Shown here: positions 16,039-24,054 of the stretch, piece after piece
Layout of the letters: the number at the start of each line of letters is the position of its first letter
Position numbering within the stretch: position 1 is the stretch's first letter
Assembly: GCA_002377855.1 (NCBI GenBank)
Contig: DFQQ01000027.1
Span: forward strand, 133,947-185,906
DNA from: Acidovorax delafieldii
GTDB lineage: Bacteria; Pseudomonadota; Gammaproteobacteria; Burkholderiales; Burkholderiaceae_C
Length of the DNA stretch: 51,960 nucleotides
Reading direction: 5' to 3'
The notes under the pieces: generated by a model
Databases searched by the model: none
Told to the model about the DNA's origin: nothing
Seen by the model: only the letters and a program-made list of their open reading frames with translations
Translations under genes and position numbers: made by a program

Positions 16039-17031
16039 ATGGTGCAAGTTGCTTGGATGGTGTGTCGATGCAAGGCCTCGCGCCGAGCGCTGTGGTGGCT
16101 GGCCGCAGTGTTTTGGGCGGCGCTGTCCGCCGGTGCCGCGCCCGCGCACGCGCAGAACGCAGGGCCGGCCAGTGTGGGCGGCGGGGCGGCGCAGGCCATG
16201 GGCCGCCTGTTCAGTCGTGCGCAGGGCAGCTTGTTGATCGTGGGCGGTGGGGAGACCCCCTTCGGCGTGCAGCAGCGCTTTGTGGCACTGGCCGGTGGAC
16301 CCGAACACGCGCGCATTGCGGTGTTGCCCATGGCCAGCTCCAAGTCCGATGAAGAAGCGCAGGAAGTGGTGCAGGACTTGGCAAAGCTGGGCGCCCAGGC
16401 CCAGGTGGTGGAGATCCGGCCCACTGAAGTCAACAGCCCAGCCGTGGCGCAGGCGCTGGAGAAGTTCACCGGGTTCTGGTTTTCAGGCGGGGACCAGTCG
16501 CGGCTTTCGACCCTGCTGGTGGGTACCCGTGCGCTGCAGGCGATCGAGTCGCGCTACCAGGCGGGCGCAGTAGTGGGCGGCACGTCCGCAGGGGCCTCGG
16601 TCATGAGCCGCCTGATGCTCACCGGCAAATGGCGCACGCCGCGCAATTCGGAGGAAGAGGAGCAGGTCAACATTGCCCGAGGCATGAAGGAGCTGGCGCC
16701 GGGGTTCGGCTTCTTCAAAGGCGCCATCGTGGACCAGCACTTCATGCACCGCGCGCGCTACAACCGGCTCATCAGTGCGGTGCTGGACCATCCTCAGCTC
16801 ATCGGCGTGGGCATCGACGAGGAAACTGCGCTGCTGGTGCGTGCGGATGGCTTGTGGGAAGTGCTGGGCAACTACTACGTCAAGATCTTCGACGCCCGCC
16901 GCGCGCACATCGTGAACGATCGCGGGCCCATGGCCAAGGCAGCGGACATCCGCATGCACGTACTGCCCGAAGGTGGGGTGTTCGATCCGCAGCGGCGCCG
17001 GGTGGAGTTTCAGGACGTGAACATTCCTTGA
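16039..17031 (+). CDS. cphB: Cyanophycinase (peptidase S51 family) with signal peptide
   Basis: A 330-residue serine peptidase of family S51. The first 40 residues form a signal peptide with a basic start, the hydrophobic WWLAAVFWAALSAGAA and a probable cleavage after PAHA. The mature part begins with GSLLIVGGGETPFGVQQRFV. It contains the nucleophile motif GTSAGAS with Ser183, and the family stretches FWFSGGDQSRL, KGAIVDQHFMHRARYNRL and GVGIDEETALLV. Cyanophycinases cut cyanophycin into beta-Asp-Arg dipeptides. The signal peptide argues for an exported form, comparable to extracellular CphE types rather than cytoplasmic CphB; the symbol is therefore provisional. ATG codons at 16039 and 16057 are both possible starts. 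It is about 13 kb from the synthetases. Confidence 0.85.
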   Translation: MVQVAWMVCRCKASRRALWWLAAVFWAALSAGAAPAHAQNAGPASVGGGAAQAMGRLFSRAQGSLLIVGGGETPFGVQQRFVALAGGPEHARIAVLPMASSKSDEEAQEVVQDLAKLGAQAQVVEIRPTEVNSPAVAQALEKFTGFWFSGGDQSRLSTLLVGTRALQAIESRYQAGAVVGGTSAGASVMSRLMLTGKWRTPRNSEEEEQVNIARGMKELAPGFGFFKGAIVDQHFMHRARYNRLISAVLDHPQLIGVGIDEETALLVRADGLWEVLGNYYVKIFDARRAHIVNDRGPMAKAADIRMHVLPEGGVFDPQRRRVEFQDVNIP

Positions 17032-17100
17032 GGACCGGGAAAGGAACCCTGCGCACCATGGGCGTACGCATTGCGCAGTCGGCAAGGCCTACGGACCCCC

Positions 17101-17294
17101 TGCACGAATCACCGCGCCGTGTGCATCTGCGCAATCGGGCGGTCTGCCGCGTTGCAAATACTCGCAATAGCTACGGCTATTGCTGCGTTATGCGTTATGC
17201 GTTATGCGTTTTGCGTTTTGCGTTTTGCGTTTTGCGTTTTGCGCCTTGCAGCCCATCCCGATCCGCAGTGCACACTTACCGCTCGATTCGTGCA
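17101..17294. repeat. MITE-like element C, copy 2 (194 bp, perfect 10-bp inverted ends)
   Basis: TGCACGAATC (17101-17110) and GATTCGTGCA (17285-17294) are exact reverse complements. The interior matches the element at 7031-7180 in the same orientation. An internal hairpin GCAATAGC-TACG-GCTATTGC (near 17164-17183) is intact here and degraded in the other copy. The extra length comes from a heptanucleotide tract. Its right end is 20 bases past the stop of the minus-strand mtgA, mirroring the placement of copy 1. Confidence 0.78.
17187..17249. repeat. Heptanucleotide tandem repeat inside element C copy 2
   Basis: Three units of GTTATGC are followed by five of GTTTTGC and a final variant GCCTTGC, nine contiguous 7-base units. 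The sister element at 7031-7180 has only one equivalent unit. Slippage expansion is the simple explanation. The tract is non-coding. Confidence 0.9.
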
Positions 17295-17314
17295 GAGGGC
17301 CCCTGGGCGGCGTG

Positions 17315-18049
17315 TCAGGGCAGCTCCGCACTCCCCATGCGCGCCAGGATGGTGCGCGTGCGCCCGGCCAGGTAGGCCGATCCGGGGGTCTTCTCGAAAC
17401 GCTTGGGGGCGGGCAGCATCACGGCGAGGCGGGCGGCGTCGGTAGGGGTGAGCTGGGCGGCGCTTTTTTTGAAGTAGTGCTGCGCTGCGGCCTCGGCGCC
17501 AAACACGCCTTCGCCCCATTCCACGTTGTTCAGGTAAATCTCCAGAATGCGTTCTTTGCTCAGGATTTGCTCCAGCAGCAGGGTCAGCACGAATTCCTGG
17601 CCCTTGCGCAGCAGGGTGCGCTCGCCCGAGAGCAGCAGGTTTTTGGCCAACTGCTGGGTGATGGTGGAGCCTCCACGGATCTTGGGCGCGCGGGCGGGGC
17701 GATCGGGCGCACGGTTTTGGATCTTGGCGACCTGGGCTTCGGCCTTGGCGTTGCGCTCCCAGGCTTTTTCAATGGCGGCCCAGTCCACGCCTTCGTGGTT
17801 GACGAAGCCATCGTCCTCTGAGGCAATGACGGCCCGCTTGAGGTGGTCGGAAATTTTGCCGTAGGGCACCCACTGCTGCCGCCAGGCAAGGCCTCCTTTG
17901 CTGGTCAACAGTGTCCAGGCCTCAGACCGCTGGAAGGTGGTGGATTCGGGATCGATAGCCGCCATGGCTGCAATGCGCAGCACAAAGAACAGCTGCAAGC
18001 CCACCAGGGCCAAAACAATCAGGCCCAGCCAACGCAGCACGGCCTTCAT
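17315..18049 (-). CDS. mtgA: Monofunctional biosynthetic peptidoglycan transglycosylase
   Basis: A 244-residue GT51 enzyme with one N-terminal membrane anchor (WLGLIVLALVGLQLFFVL). The catalytic motifs are ASEDDGFVNHEGVDW (the first Glu is the general base), RGGSTITQQLAKNLLLS and EIYLNNVEWGEGVFGAE. It has no transpeptidase domain. It polymerises lipid II into glycan strands on the periplasmic face of the inner membrane. The start at 18049 (MKAVLRWLGLIV) is 68 bases after the aroE stop, and it is the last gene of the RNase II - TonB - aroE - mtgA run. Element C copy 2 lies just past its stop and could serve as its transcript end. Confidence 0.95.
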   Translation of the reverse strand: MKAVLRWLGLIVLALVGLQLFFVLRIAAMAAIDPESTTFQRSEAWTLLTSKGGLAWRQQWVPYGKISDHLKRAVIASEDDGFVNHEGVDWAAIEKAWERNAKAEAQVAKIQNRAPDRPARAPKIRGGSTITQQLAKNLLLSGERTLLRKGQEFVLTLLLEQILSKERILEIYLNNVEWGEGVFGAEAAAQHYFKKSAAQLTPTDAARLAVMLPAPKRFEKTPGSAYLAGRTRTILARMGSAELP

Positions 18050-18117
18050 CGCGCAGGCTCCCGCAGAACCCTGGCGGGACAGCGGCGGGGTGTGTGGCAC
18101 AGATCCGGCATCGTTGA

Positions 18118-18969
18118 TCAGTGAGCAGCCTGGCGCAGTTCTTCCAGCACCTGCGCTGCAGGTGGTCGCACCCCGCGCCAGATGGCGAAGGCTTCAGCCG
18201 CCTGCTCCACCAGCATGCCCAGGCCATCGCGCGGCGTCGCGCCATGGGCTTGCGCCCAGTCCAGAAAGCCCTGCGCGGCGGGGCCGTACATCATGTCGTA
18301 GGCCAGGCTGCCGCTTCGCAGCACGCTGGCAGGCACCGGTACGCCACCGCCGGCCAAGCTGCTTGCGGTGGCATTAATGATCACATCAAAATTGCCCCCT
18401 AGCGCTTGTGGAGAAAGCGCCAGTAGCTCTGCTTTTTGTAGCGCTGCCAGGGCGGTGTGCGATGCCACCAGCGCCTCGGCCTTGGCCACGGTGCGGTTGG
18501 CGACGGTGATGTGGCGGACCCCCGCCTGGAGCAAGGGCCCCAGCACGCCAGCGGCGGCGCCGCCGGCCCCTACCAGCAGCAGCCGCGCCCCCTGCAGGGT
18601 CACGCCCGCATTGCGGGTGATGTCGGCCACCAAACCCAGGCCGTCGGTGTTGTCTGCGTGAACACTCCCGTCCGGATGAAAGCTCAGTACGTTGGCCGCG
18701 CCGGCCAGCCGCACGCGGTCGCTGCACACGGTGGCCAGGGCCGGGGCTTCGAACTTGAAGGGCACGGTGATGTTGCAGCCGCGCCCACCCTCGGCAGTGA
18801 AATCGCGCACGCCCTGCGCGAAGCCGTCCAACTCGATCAGGCGACGCTCGTAGCGCAGGCGCTGGCCGGTCAGTTCGGCAAAGCGGGCATGGATGGCGGG
18901 CGAGCGACTGTGGGCCACGGGGTTGCCCATAACGCAGTACAGGTCGGGGGGGAGAGGCGAAGAAGTCAT
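18118..18969 (-). CDS. aroE: Shikimate dehydrogenase
   Basis: A 283-residue AroE. The substrate domain has MGNPVAHSRSPAIHARFAEL, with the shikimate-binding Ser pair, and NITVPFKFEA with the catalytic lysine. NTDGLGLV carries the catalytic aspartate. The NADP domain has the glycine-rich LLLVGAGGAAAGVLGPLL and the ANRT loop. It reduces 3-dehydroshikimate to shikimate. The window's aroG gene serves the same pathway. I chose the ATG at 18969; the frame also has an ATG at 18993. Within the gene, 18399-18422 carries a copy of a short dispersed palindrome, translated in the variable stretch LQKAELLALSPQALGG. Confidence 0.95.
   Translation of the reverse strand: MTSSPLPPDLYCVMGNPVAHSRSPAIHARFAELTGQRLRYERRLIELDGFAQGVRDFTAEGGRGCNITVPFKFEAPALATVCSDRVRLAGAANVLSFHPDGSVHADNTDGLGLVADITRNAGVTLQGARLLLVGAGGAAAGVLGPLLQAGVRHITVANRTVAKAEALVASHTALAALQKAELLALSPQALGGNFDVIINATASSLAGGGVPVPASVLRSGSLAYDMMYGPAAQGFLDWAQAHGATPRDGLGMLVEQAAEAFAIWRGVRPPAAQVLEELRQAAH
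18399..18422. repeat. Short dispersed palindrome inside aroE
   Basis: CTAGCGCTT and AAAGCGCCAG flank a short loop; the core AGCGCTT/AAGCGC and following AGTAGCT match the intergenic palindromes at 13757-13781 and 33200-33232. Its presence in a coding region without breaking the frame is notable. Confidence 0.5.
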
Positions 18970-19104
18970 GGGAACAACAAGGGCTGCATGCACGGGCGGT
19001 GTCAGAGGCTCAGAGCCAGGGCCGTTACGGACCTAGCTATGACGGGCTTTGCCAGGGGCGGGCGGCTCAGACGGATTCGCGTTCAGTTCATCTCAACCCC
19101 AACC

Positions 19105-19160
19105 GTTCGGGCTGAGCTTGTCGAAGCCTTGCGCAGCGCTTCGACAAGCTCAGCGTGAAC
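19105..19160. repeat. REP-like hairpin between the TonB-like gene and aroE
   Basis: A 23-base arm at 19105-19127 (GTTCGGGCTGAGCTTGTCGA and on) pairs with 19138-19160 (GCTTCGACAAGCTCAGCGTG and on), separated by 10 bases. The arms match except near the outer ends. This GAGCTTGTCGAAGC sequence is a widely known repetitive palindrome of proteobacterial genomes. It sits in the 228-base gap between two same-strand genes and may form a transcript-stabilising or terminating structure. Confidence 0.85.
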
Positions 19161-19197
19161 GTTTAGATAATTTTTGAATGCATTTGGGTATCAGAAG

Positions 19198-20058
19198 CTA
19201 CCTCACGCTCGTTTCCAGCGTCTGGTCGCGGGTGAACTTGAAGCGAGCCACCATGGCCACCTGGTCGGCCTTGGCGCGCATTTCGGGGGTAAAGCGACCA
19301 AAGGGGCCGGCCGTGCGGGCGATCGCTTCAGCCCGGCGGTCCAGGGCCGATTTGCCCGAGCCTTGCACCACTTCGGTGGAAAGCACGCGCCCGTCGTGGT
19401 TGACGGTAACGATCATGATCAGCTCGCCATAGAGCTTTTTGCCGCCCTGCTCGGGGAAGTTCTCGGTGCCCTTGTCTTCCACCTTGCGGCGCAGGGCGTC
19501 GTAGTACACCGCGTAGGCCTCTTCGCGCGTGGCGGGGCTGATGTAGCGCTTCTTGGGGCGTGCGTTTTCTTCGTTGATGCGCTTTTCAATCTCGGCCAGC
19601 AGCTTGACGAGCTGGCGGCGCTTTTCTTCCTGCGACATCTGCTCGCCGCTGTCGCTTTGCTTGCGGGGGTCGGGCTCGGGCATCGTGGCCAGTTGCTTGC
19701 GCAGTTGCGTGAGCAGCTGGGTCTGCTGCTCCTGCATGGAATCCATCTTGCGCTGCATCTCTTCAAAGTCGTCACCCACCGCCGTCAGCGCCGAATAGGG
19801 CAGGGGGCTCGTGGCGCGGCCTTGTGCTGCGTCGCCCCCGCCCGCCAAGTTGGATTGGGCAATGGCCTGGGCTTTTTCGGGGCGCTCGTTGGACTTGGCG
19901 TTGACCAGGATGACTTCCAGCGGTGTGTCCTGGAACACGCGGTTGAAGCCCTCGGGGTCGATGAAGCGCACAGAGATCAGGGCCGCGTGCACGGCCACCG
20001 ACACGCCCAGGGCAATCTGCAGCGTGCTGAGGGAGCGAAAAAACGAGCGGATGTTCAC
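19198..20058 (-). CDS. Energy transducer TonB family protein
   Basis: A 286-residue TonB-like protein starting MNIRSFFRSLSTLQIALGVS. One N-terminal membrane helix (LQIALGVSVAVHAALI) anchors it. The periplasmic part has a helical, glutamine-rich segment around 95-170 (MQEQQTQLLTQLRKQLATMP). The C-terminal TonB domain is recognisable from GELIMIVTVNHDGRVLSTEV and ALDRRAEAIARTAGPFGRF. It passes energy from an ExbBD-type motor to outer-membrane transporters or to envelope processes; ExbB and ExbD are not in the window. Its ATG overlaps the stop of the RNase II gene by four bases, so the two are translationally coupled. Confidence 0.87.
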   Translation of the reverse strand: MNIRSFFRSLSTLQIALGVSVAVHAALISVRFIDPEGFNRVFQDTPLEVILVNAKSNERPEKAQAIAQSNLAGGGDAAQGRATSPLPYSALTAVGDDFEEMQRKMDSMQEQQTQLLTQLRKQLATMPEPDPRKQSDSGEQMSQEEKRRQLVKLLAEIEKRINEENARPKKRYISPATREEAYAVYYDALRRKVEDKGTENFPEQGGKKLYGELIMIVTVNHDGRVLSTEVVQGSGKSALDRRAEAIARTAGPFGRFTPEMRAKADQVAMVARFKFTRDQTLETSVR

Positions 20059-22139
20059 GGCGTCGGATTATCAGCGTTGGCGGGGGCGGGGCTGTCGGTT
20101 TCGTTCACATCCACCGCAATCGCAATGGGCCCGGCCACGGCATCGTCGTCCTCCTCGGAATCCTCCACCGGGCCGTCGTCGCTCGTGTCGGCCGGGTCGT
20201 CCAGGCGTTCGATCACGGTGCCGTGGATGTCCAGCGTGATCTCATCCACCTCGCCCAGCTTGACCTTCAGGCGCGCGCCGCGCGGCAGGTTTTGCGCGCC
20301 CAGCACCGGGAAGACGAGCGGAATGTCGTCGGCGCGGACGAGAAAGCTGCCGCCCGGGCCTTCCTTGAAGACGGTGGCGTTCAGCTCGGTGATGCCGTTT
20401 TGCTCCACGTATTTCAGCGTCCAGAAGCGTTCCATGCCCGCCTGGTAGCCGTTGTAGGCGCTGTAGGCGCCGTCAAAGCTGCTGATGATGGAGAACAGGT
20501 CCGCATCCTTGGGCTTGAACGGCGCAGCCAGCGCCGCCGTGGCGCCGTGGCGTGCGCAGGCAATGATCTGCCACTGGTTGACCAGGTCGGTGTAGCGGCG
20601 CAGGGGCGATGTGGCCCACGAATAGGCTTTGACGCCAATGCCCGCATGCGGCAGCGCCTTGGTGCCCATGCGCACCTTCACGCCCGGCGCCATGCTGGCC
20701 TGGCTGCGGTAGATGCCGGGCACGCCGAGCTCGGCCATCCAGCTGCCCCAGGTGCTGTTGGCGACGATCATGGCCTCGGCCACGATCAGGTCCAGAGGCG
20801 CGCCGCGCTGGCGCACGCTGATTTGCACCTGCTCGTCGCCCGTGGGCTCGGCGCCGTTGTTGCCCACCAGGCGGAAGTTGTAGTCCGGCCGGTTGAAGTT
20901 CTCGGGCTTGCCGCGCACCACCTCGCGGCGGGCTTTGAGTTCTTTGGCCAGGCGGTGCAAAAATGATAGCTGTGGGCGCAGGTCAGACAAGCGCTGCGGG
21001 TCGTTTTGATGCTCAAATGCTGGGTTGGTGAGCCATTCTTCCGTCACCACGCTGTCGAGCTGGTCGTGGCGCAGGTTGGCGGCTACGTGCACGCGCTCGA
21101 GCTTGGTCTCCGAACTCTTGAATTCCAGCGTGGCTTCGTCGATGGTGACGTACAGCGACACGGCCGGGTTGGCGCGGCCTTCGTCCAGCGTGTAGGTCTG
21201 CACCACGTCGTCGGGCAGCATGGTGATCTTGTAGCCCGGCATGTACACCGTGGACAGGCGGGCACGCCCCAGCTGGTCAATGGCGCTGCCCGGCTGGATG
21301 GCCAAGCCGGGGGCAGCGATGTGGATGCCCAGCACCACGGTGCCCGTGCCCAGGCCCTGGACCGACAATGCATCGTCGATTTCGGTGGTCTGCGAATCGT
21401 CGATGGAATACGCCTGCGCGGGCGACAACGGCAGCTCGTCGGCAATGACCGGGGCCGTGAGCGCGGGGAAGCCCGTGCCCTTGGGAAAGTTCTCGAACAA
21501 AAAGCGCTTCCAGTGGAACTGGTAGGCCGAGTCGATGGCGCCTGCCTTTTGCAGCAGATCCAGCGGCGCGGTGTGCGTGGCGCGGCTGGCCTCGACCACG
21601 GCCTTGTATTCGGGCGCGTTCTTGTCGGGTTTGAACAGAATCTTGTAGAGCTGGTCGCGGATGGGCTGGGGGCATTCGCCCCGGCCCAGGGCGGCGGCCC
21701 ATTCGTCAATCTGCGCGAGGATGGCTTTTTTCTTCTCGATGGCCGCTAGCGCCTGCTGCAGGATTTCGGCGGGGGCTTTCTTGAAGCGCCCCTTGCCCGC
21801 GCGGCGAAAGTAGTGCGGTGCGTCGTACAGGCGAAACAGGGCGCCCGCCTGCTGCGCCAGGGAGGCGTTCTCTGAAAAATAGTCGCGGGCGAGGTCGGCA
21901 AAGCCGAAGTCGTCCTCGGGCGCGAATTCCCAGGCCAAGTCCAGCTCGATGGTCTCGGCCACGGCCTGGGCCTGGGCGATGAGTTCGGCCGGGGCGGGCT
22001 TTTCGAACTTCAACAGAATGTTCGCGGCCTTGACCTTGACCCGCTTGCCCGAATCGAGCTCGACCTGGGCCGAGGTGTCTGCTTCGGACAGGATACGTCC
22101 GGCCATGAATTTGCCGGCTTCTTCAAACAGTGCATGCAT
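20055..22139 (-). CDS. RNB-domain exoribonuclease (RNase II family)
   Basis: A 694-residue protein starting MHALFEEAGKFMAGRILSEA. The RNB catalytic domain begins with YSIDDSQTTEIDDALSV, which holds the conserved aspartates for metal-dependent 3'-5' RNA hydrolysis. It continues through LSTVYMPGYKITMLPDDVVQ and ends with ATSPLRRYTDLVNQWQII. After a probable S1-like segment the C-terminal 45 residues are acidic and disordered (DDPADTSDDGPVEDSEEDDD). GGGAG upstream of the ATG supports the start. It is the first gene of the minus-strand run that includes the TonB-like gene, aroE and mtgA. Confidence 0.9.
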   Translation of the reverse strand: MHALFEEAGKFMAGRILSEADTSAQVELDSGKRVKVKAANILLKFEKPAPAELIAQAQAVAETIELDLAWEFAPEDDFGFADLARDYFSENASLAQQAGALFRLYDAPHYFRRAGKGRFKKAPAEILQQALAAIEKKKAILAQIDEWAAALGRGECPQPIRDQLYKILFKPDKNAPEYKAVVEASRATHTAPLDLLQKAGAIDSAYQFHWKRFLFENFPKGTGFPALTAPVIADELPLSPAQAYSIDDSQTTEIDDALSVQGLGTGTVVLGIHIAAPGLAIQPGSAIDQLGRARLSTVYMPGYKITMLPDDVVQTYTLDEGRANPAVSLYVTIDEATLEFKSSETKLERVHVAANLRHDQLDSVVTEEWLTNPAFEHQNDPQRLSDLRPQLSFLHRLAKELKARREVVRGKPENFNRPDYNFRLVGNNGAEPTGDEQVQISVRQRGAPLDLIVAEAMIVANSTWGSWMAELGVPGIYRSQASMAPGVKVRMGTKALPHAGIGVKAYSWATSPLRRYTDLVNQWQIIACARHGATAALAAPFKPKDADLFSIISSFDGAYSAYNGYQAGMERFWTLKYVEQNGITELNATVFKEGPGGSFLVRADDIPLVFPVLGAQNLPRGARLKVKLGEVDEITLDIHGTVIERLDDPADTSDDGPVEDSEEDDDAVAGPIAIAVDVNETDSPAPANADNPTP

Positions 22140-22280
22140 CGGGGGATTCTCCCATGGCTGTTCGCACGCCCTGCGCGCCCCTGCACCGCCGCGTGCATTC
22201 GCACTGCAGCCTGTACGGCCGAGCAGAGCAGGCCCTACAAGGGATAGCTGAAAAAATGCTATAAAACTTGTAGCTTGTGT

Positions 22281-22297
22281 CGCTTGATGGATAAGCG
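22281..22297. repeat. Short dispersed palindrome upstream of the RNase II gene
   Basis: CGCTT-GATGGAT-AAGCG lies in a context (TGTAGCTTGTGTCGCTTGAT, then GCGCTGGAGGC) like the other 'AGCGCTT' palindromes in the window. It is in the 289-base divergent gap between the RNase II and PglL-like genes; nothing else is recognisable there. Confidence 0.45.
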
Positions 22298-22428
22298 CTG
22301 GAGGCACTTGGGACACAAAGTTCTTCTGGCGCCCCTATCATCCTCACCCTGGTGCGGCCTGCGCCCCGTGGGTGCGGGGCCGCCTCTCGTGTGCCGTGTT
22401 CTCCCTTACCGATTGCGCAAATCCTCAG

Positions 22429-24024
22429 ATGCCGTTTTCTGCCTTCACCACGCTGCTGCCCGTGCTGGCAGTGGCGCTGCCCTTCTTGTTTGCGGTCACG
22501 GCGCCACCGTCTCCCAACTTCTGGCCGCTGGTGTTTTCGTGGACATGTGGCCTGGTGCTGGCCGTGTGGGCGCTGGTCCAAGGGGCCGATGTGGTGACCC
22601 GCGCGCAGTGTGTGCGGCTGGGCAACCGCGCTGCTGGCGTGTTGGCGTGGGGGTTGCTGCTGGCTGCCGTGGTGGGGGGCGTGGTGGGGCTTGTGCAGTA
22701 CCTGGGCGCGGAGCCCTGGGGCCTGCCGTGGATCCATCCTTCCACGCCTGGCGAGGCGGTGGGCAACTTGCGCCAGCGCAACCAGCAGGCGTCGCTGATG
22801 GCATTGGGCGTGTGGGCCATGCTCTGGCTCTGGGTGCGGGCCGAGCGGGTGCAGCGACCCCAGTGGGGCATGGGCATGGTGCTGGGGGGCGCGCTGGCGG
22901 TGCTGGCGGTGGCTGCCGCTGCCACCAACTCACGCACCGGTGCGCTGCAGTGGGTCTTGATGGTGGGCTTGCTCTGTATGTGGCGCCGTACCGATGCGCG
23001 CAAGGCCGTGGCCCTGGCGCTGCTGGGTGCGGCGCTGTATGTGCTGGCCGCCTGGGCGCTGCCGCAGGTGCTGCTGCAGGTTAGCGGCGTGCGCATCGAC
23101 GGGCTGTTTGATCGGTTCAAGGATACGTCGGGCGCTTGCGGCTCCCGCCGGGTGCTGTGGTCCAACATGCTGCACCTCATCTCGCTCAAGCCCTGGGCGG
23201 GGTGGGGTTGGGGTGAGCTGAGCTATGCACACTACATCACGCTGTTCCCGCAAGATCGTTTTTGCGTGCTGCTGGACAACGCCCACAACCTGCCCCTGCA
23301 CTTGGCGGTGGAGCTGGGCTTGCCCGCCGCGCTGCTGCTGTGCGGTGGCGTACTGGCCTGGGTGGCCTGGTCGCGCCCCTGGCGCGAGACTGATCCCGTG
23401 CGGCAACTGGCCTGGGGCGCGGTGGCCATCGTGGGGCTGCACAGCCTGCTCGAATACCCGCTGTGGTACGGCCCATTTCAGATCACCACCCTGTGTGCCC
23501 TGGTGCTGCTGTGGTGTCGGCGTGCGCCGGGCCGTGGCCCCGTGGGGCAGCGCGCCGCCTTGCGGGATGTGAGTCTGGTGCGGTGGGCGTGGGGCGACGG
23601 CGCAGGCTGGTGGGGCCTGGGCGCGGCGGTGTGCCTGGCCGGGGCCGCAGTGCTGGGCACTGCCGCGTACCAATACCGTGTGGTGAGCCAGCTTTACAAA
23701 CCTGTTGCCCAACGCCCACCTGCGCTGCGTGATGTGCGCGCGGTGCCGCAGCCCAGCGGTACCGTGTTTCCAGACCATATACGCTTTGCATGGCTCACCA
23801 CCCAGGACCTAGCGCCCGCGAACACTGCTGAGATGCACGCGGTGGCCCTGGATCTGCTGCATTTTTCGCCAGAGCCGCGCGTGATAGAAAAGGTGGTCGA
23901 AAGCGCCCGCATGCTTGGCCTGGCCGAGGAGGCGGCCCTCCACGCAGAACGCTATCGCATTGCGTACCCCGCCGACTTTGCACGCTGGCAGGCGCCAAAG
24001 GCATCGGTAGCGGGCGCGCAATAG
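22429..24024 (+). CDS. PglL-family O-oligosaccharyltransferase (Wzy/WaaL-like)
   Basis: A 531-residue polytopic inner-membrane protein with about 10-12 hydrophobic segments. The Wzy_C/PglL features are VGNLRQRNQQASLMALGVWA near residue 105, TNSRTGALQWVL, the periplasmic loop DNAHNLPLHLAVELGLPAAL containing the conserved His, and HSLLEYPLWYGPF. The C-terminal 100 residues are soluble. PglL enzymes transfer a lipid-linked glycan to serine of pilins and other exported proteins in Betaproteobacteria; WaaL-type ligation to lipid A core is the alternative. No glycan or pilin genes are in the window. The start at 22429 (MPFSAFTTLLPVL) fits the first membrane helix. Confidence 0.84.
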   Translation: MPFSAFTTLLPVLAVALPFLFAVTAPPSPNFWPLVFSWTCGLVLAVWALVQGADVVTRAQCVRLGNRAAGVLAWGLLLAAVVGGVVGLVQYLGAEPWGLPWIHPSTPGEAVGNLRQRNQQASLMALGVWAMLWLWVRAERVQRPQWGMGMVLGGALAVLAVAAAATNSRTGALQWVLMVGLLCMWRRTDARKAVALALLGAALYVLAAWALPQVLLQVSGVRIDGLFDRFKDTSGACGSRRVLWSNMLHLISLKPWAGWGWGELSYAHYITLFPQDRFCVLLDNAHNLPLHLAVELGLPAALLLCGGVLAWVAWSRPWRETDPVRQLAWGAVAIVGLHSLLEYPLWYGPFQITTLCALVLLWCRRAPGRGPVGQRAALRDVSLVRWAWGDGAGWWGLGAAVCLAGAAVLGTAAYQYRVVSQLYKPVAQRPPALRDVRAVPQPSGTVFPDHIRFAWLTTQDLAPANTAEMHAVALDLLHFSPEPRVIEKVVESARMLGLAEEAALHAERYRIAYPADFARWQAPKASVAGAQ

Positions 24025-24054
24025 GCTGCACCTGCTGCGCGCCCGCGTGGCACC

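Noticed and set aside
17187..17249. Tandem heptamers considered as a possible CRISPR or coding repeat
   Set aside because: There are no spacers, the units are contiguous and only 7 bases long, and no cas genes are near. The tract lies inside a non-coding element.
19174..20448. 424-codon open frame on plus across the TonB-like and RNase II genes
   Set aside because: It is antisense to two recognised genes and has repetitive leucine- and glycine-rich shadow composition.
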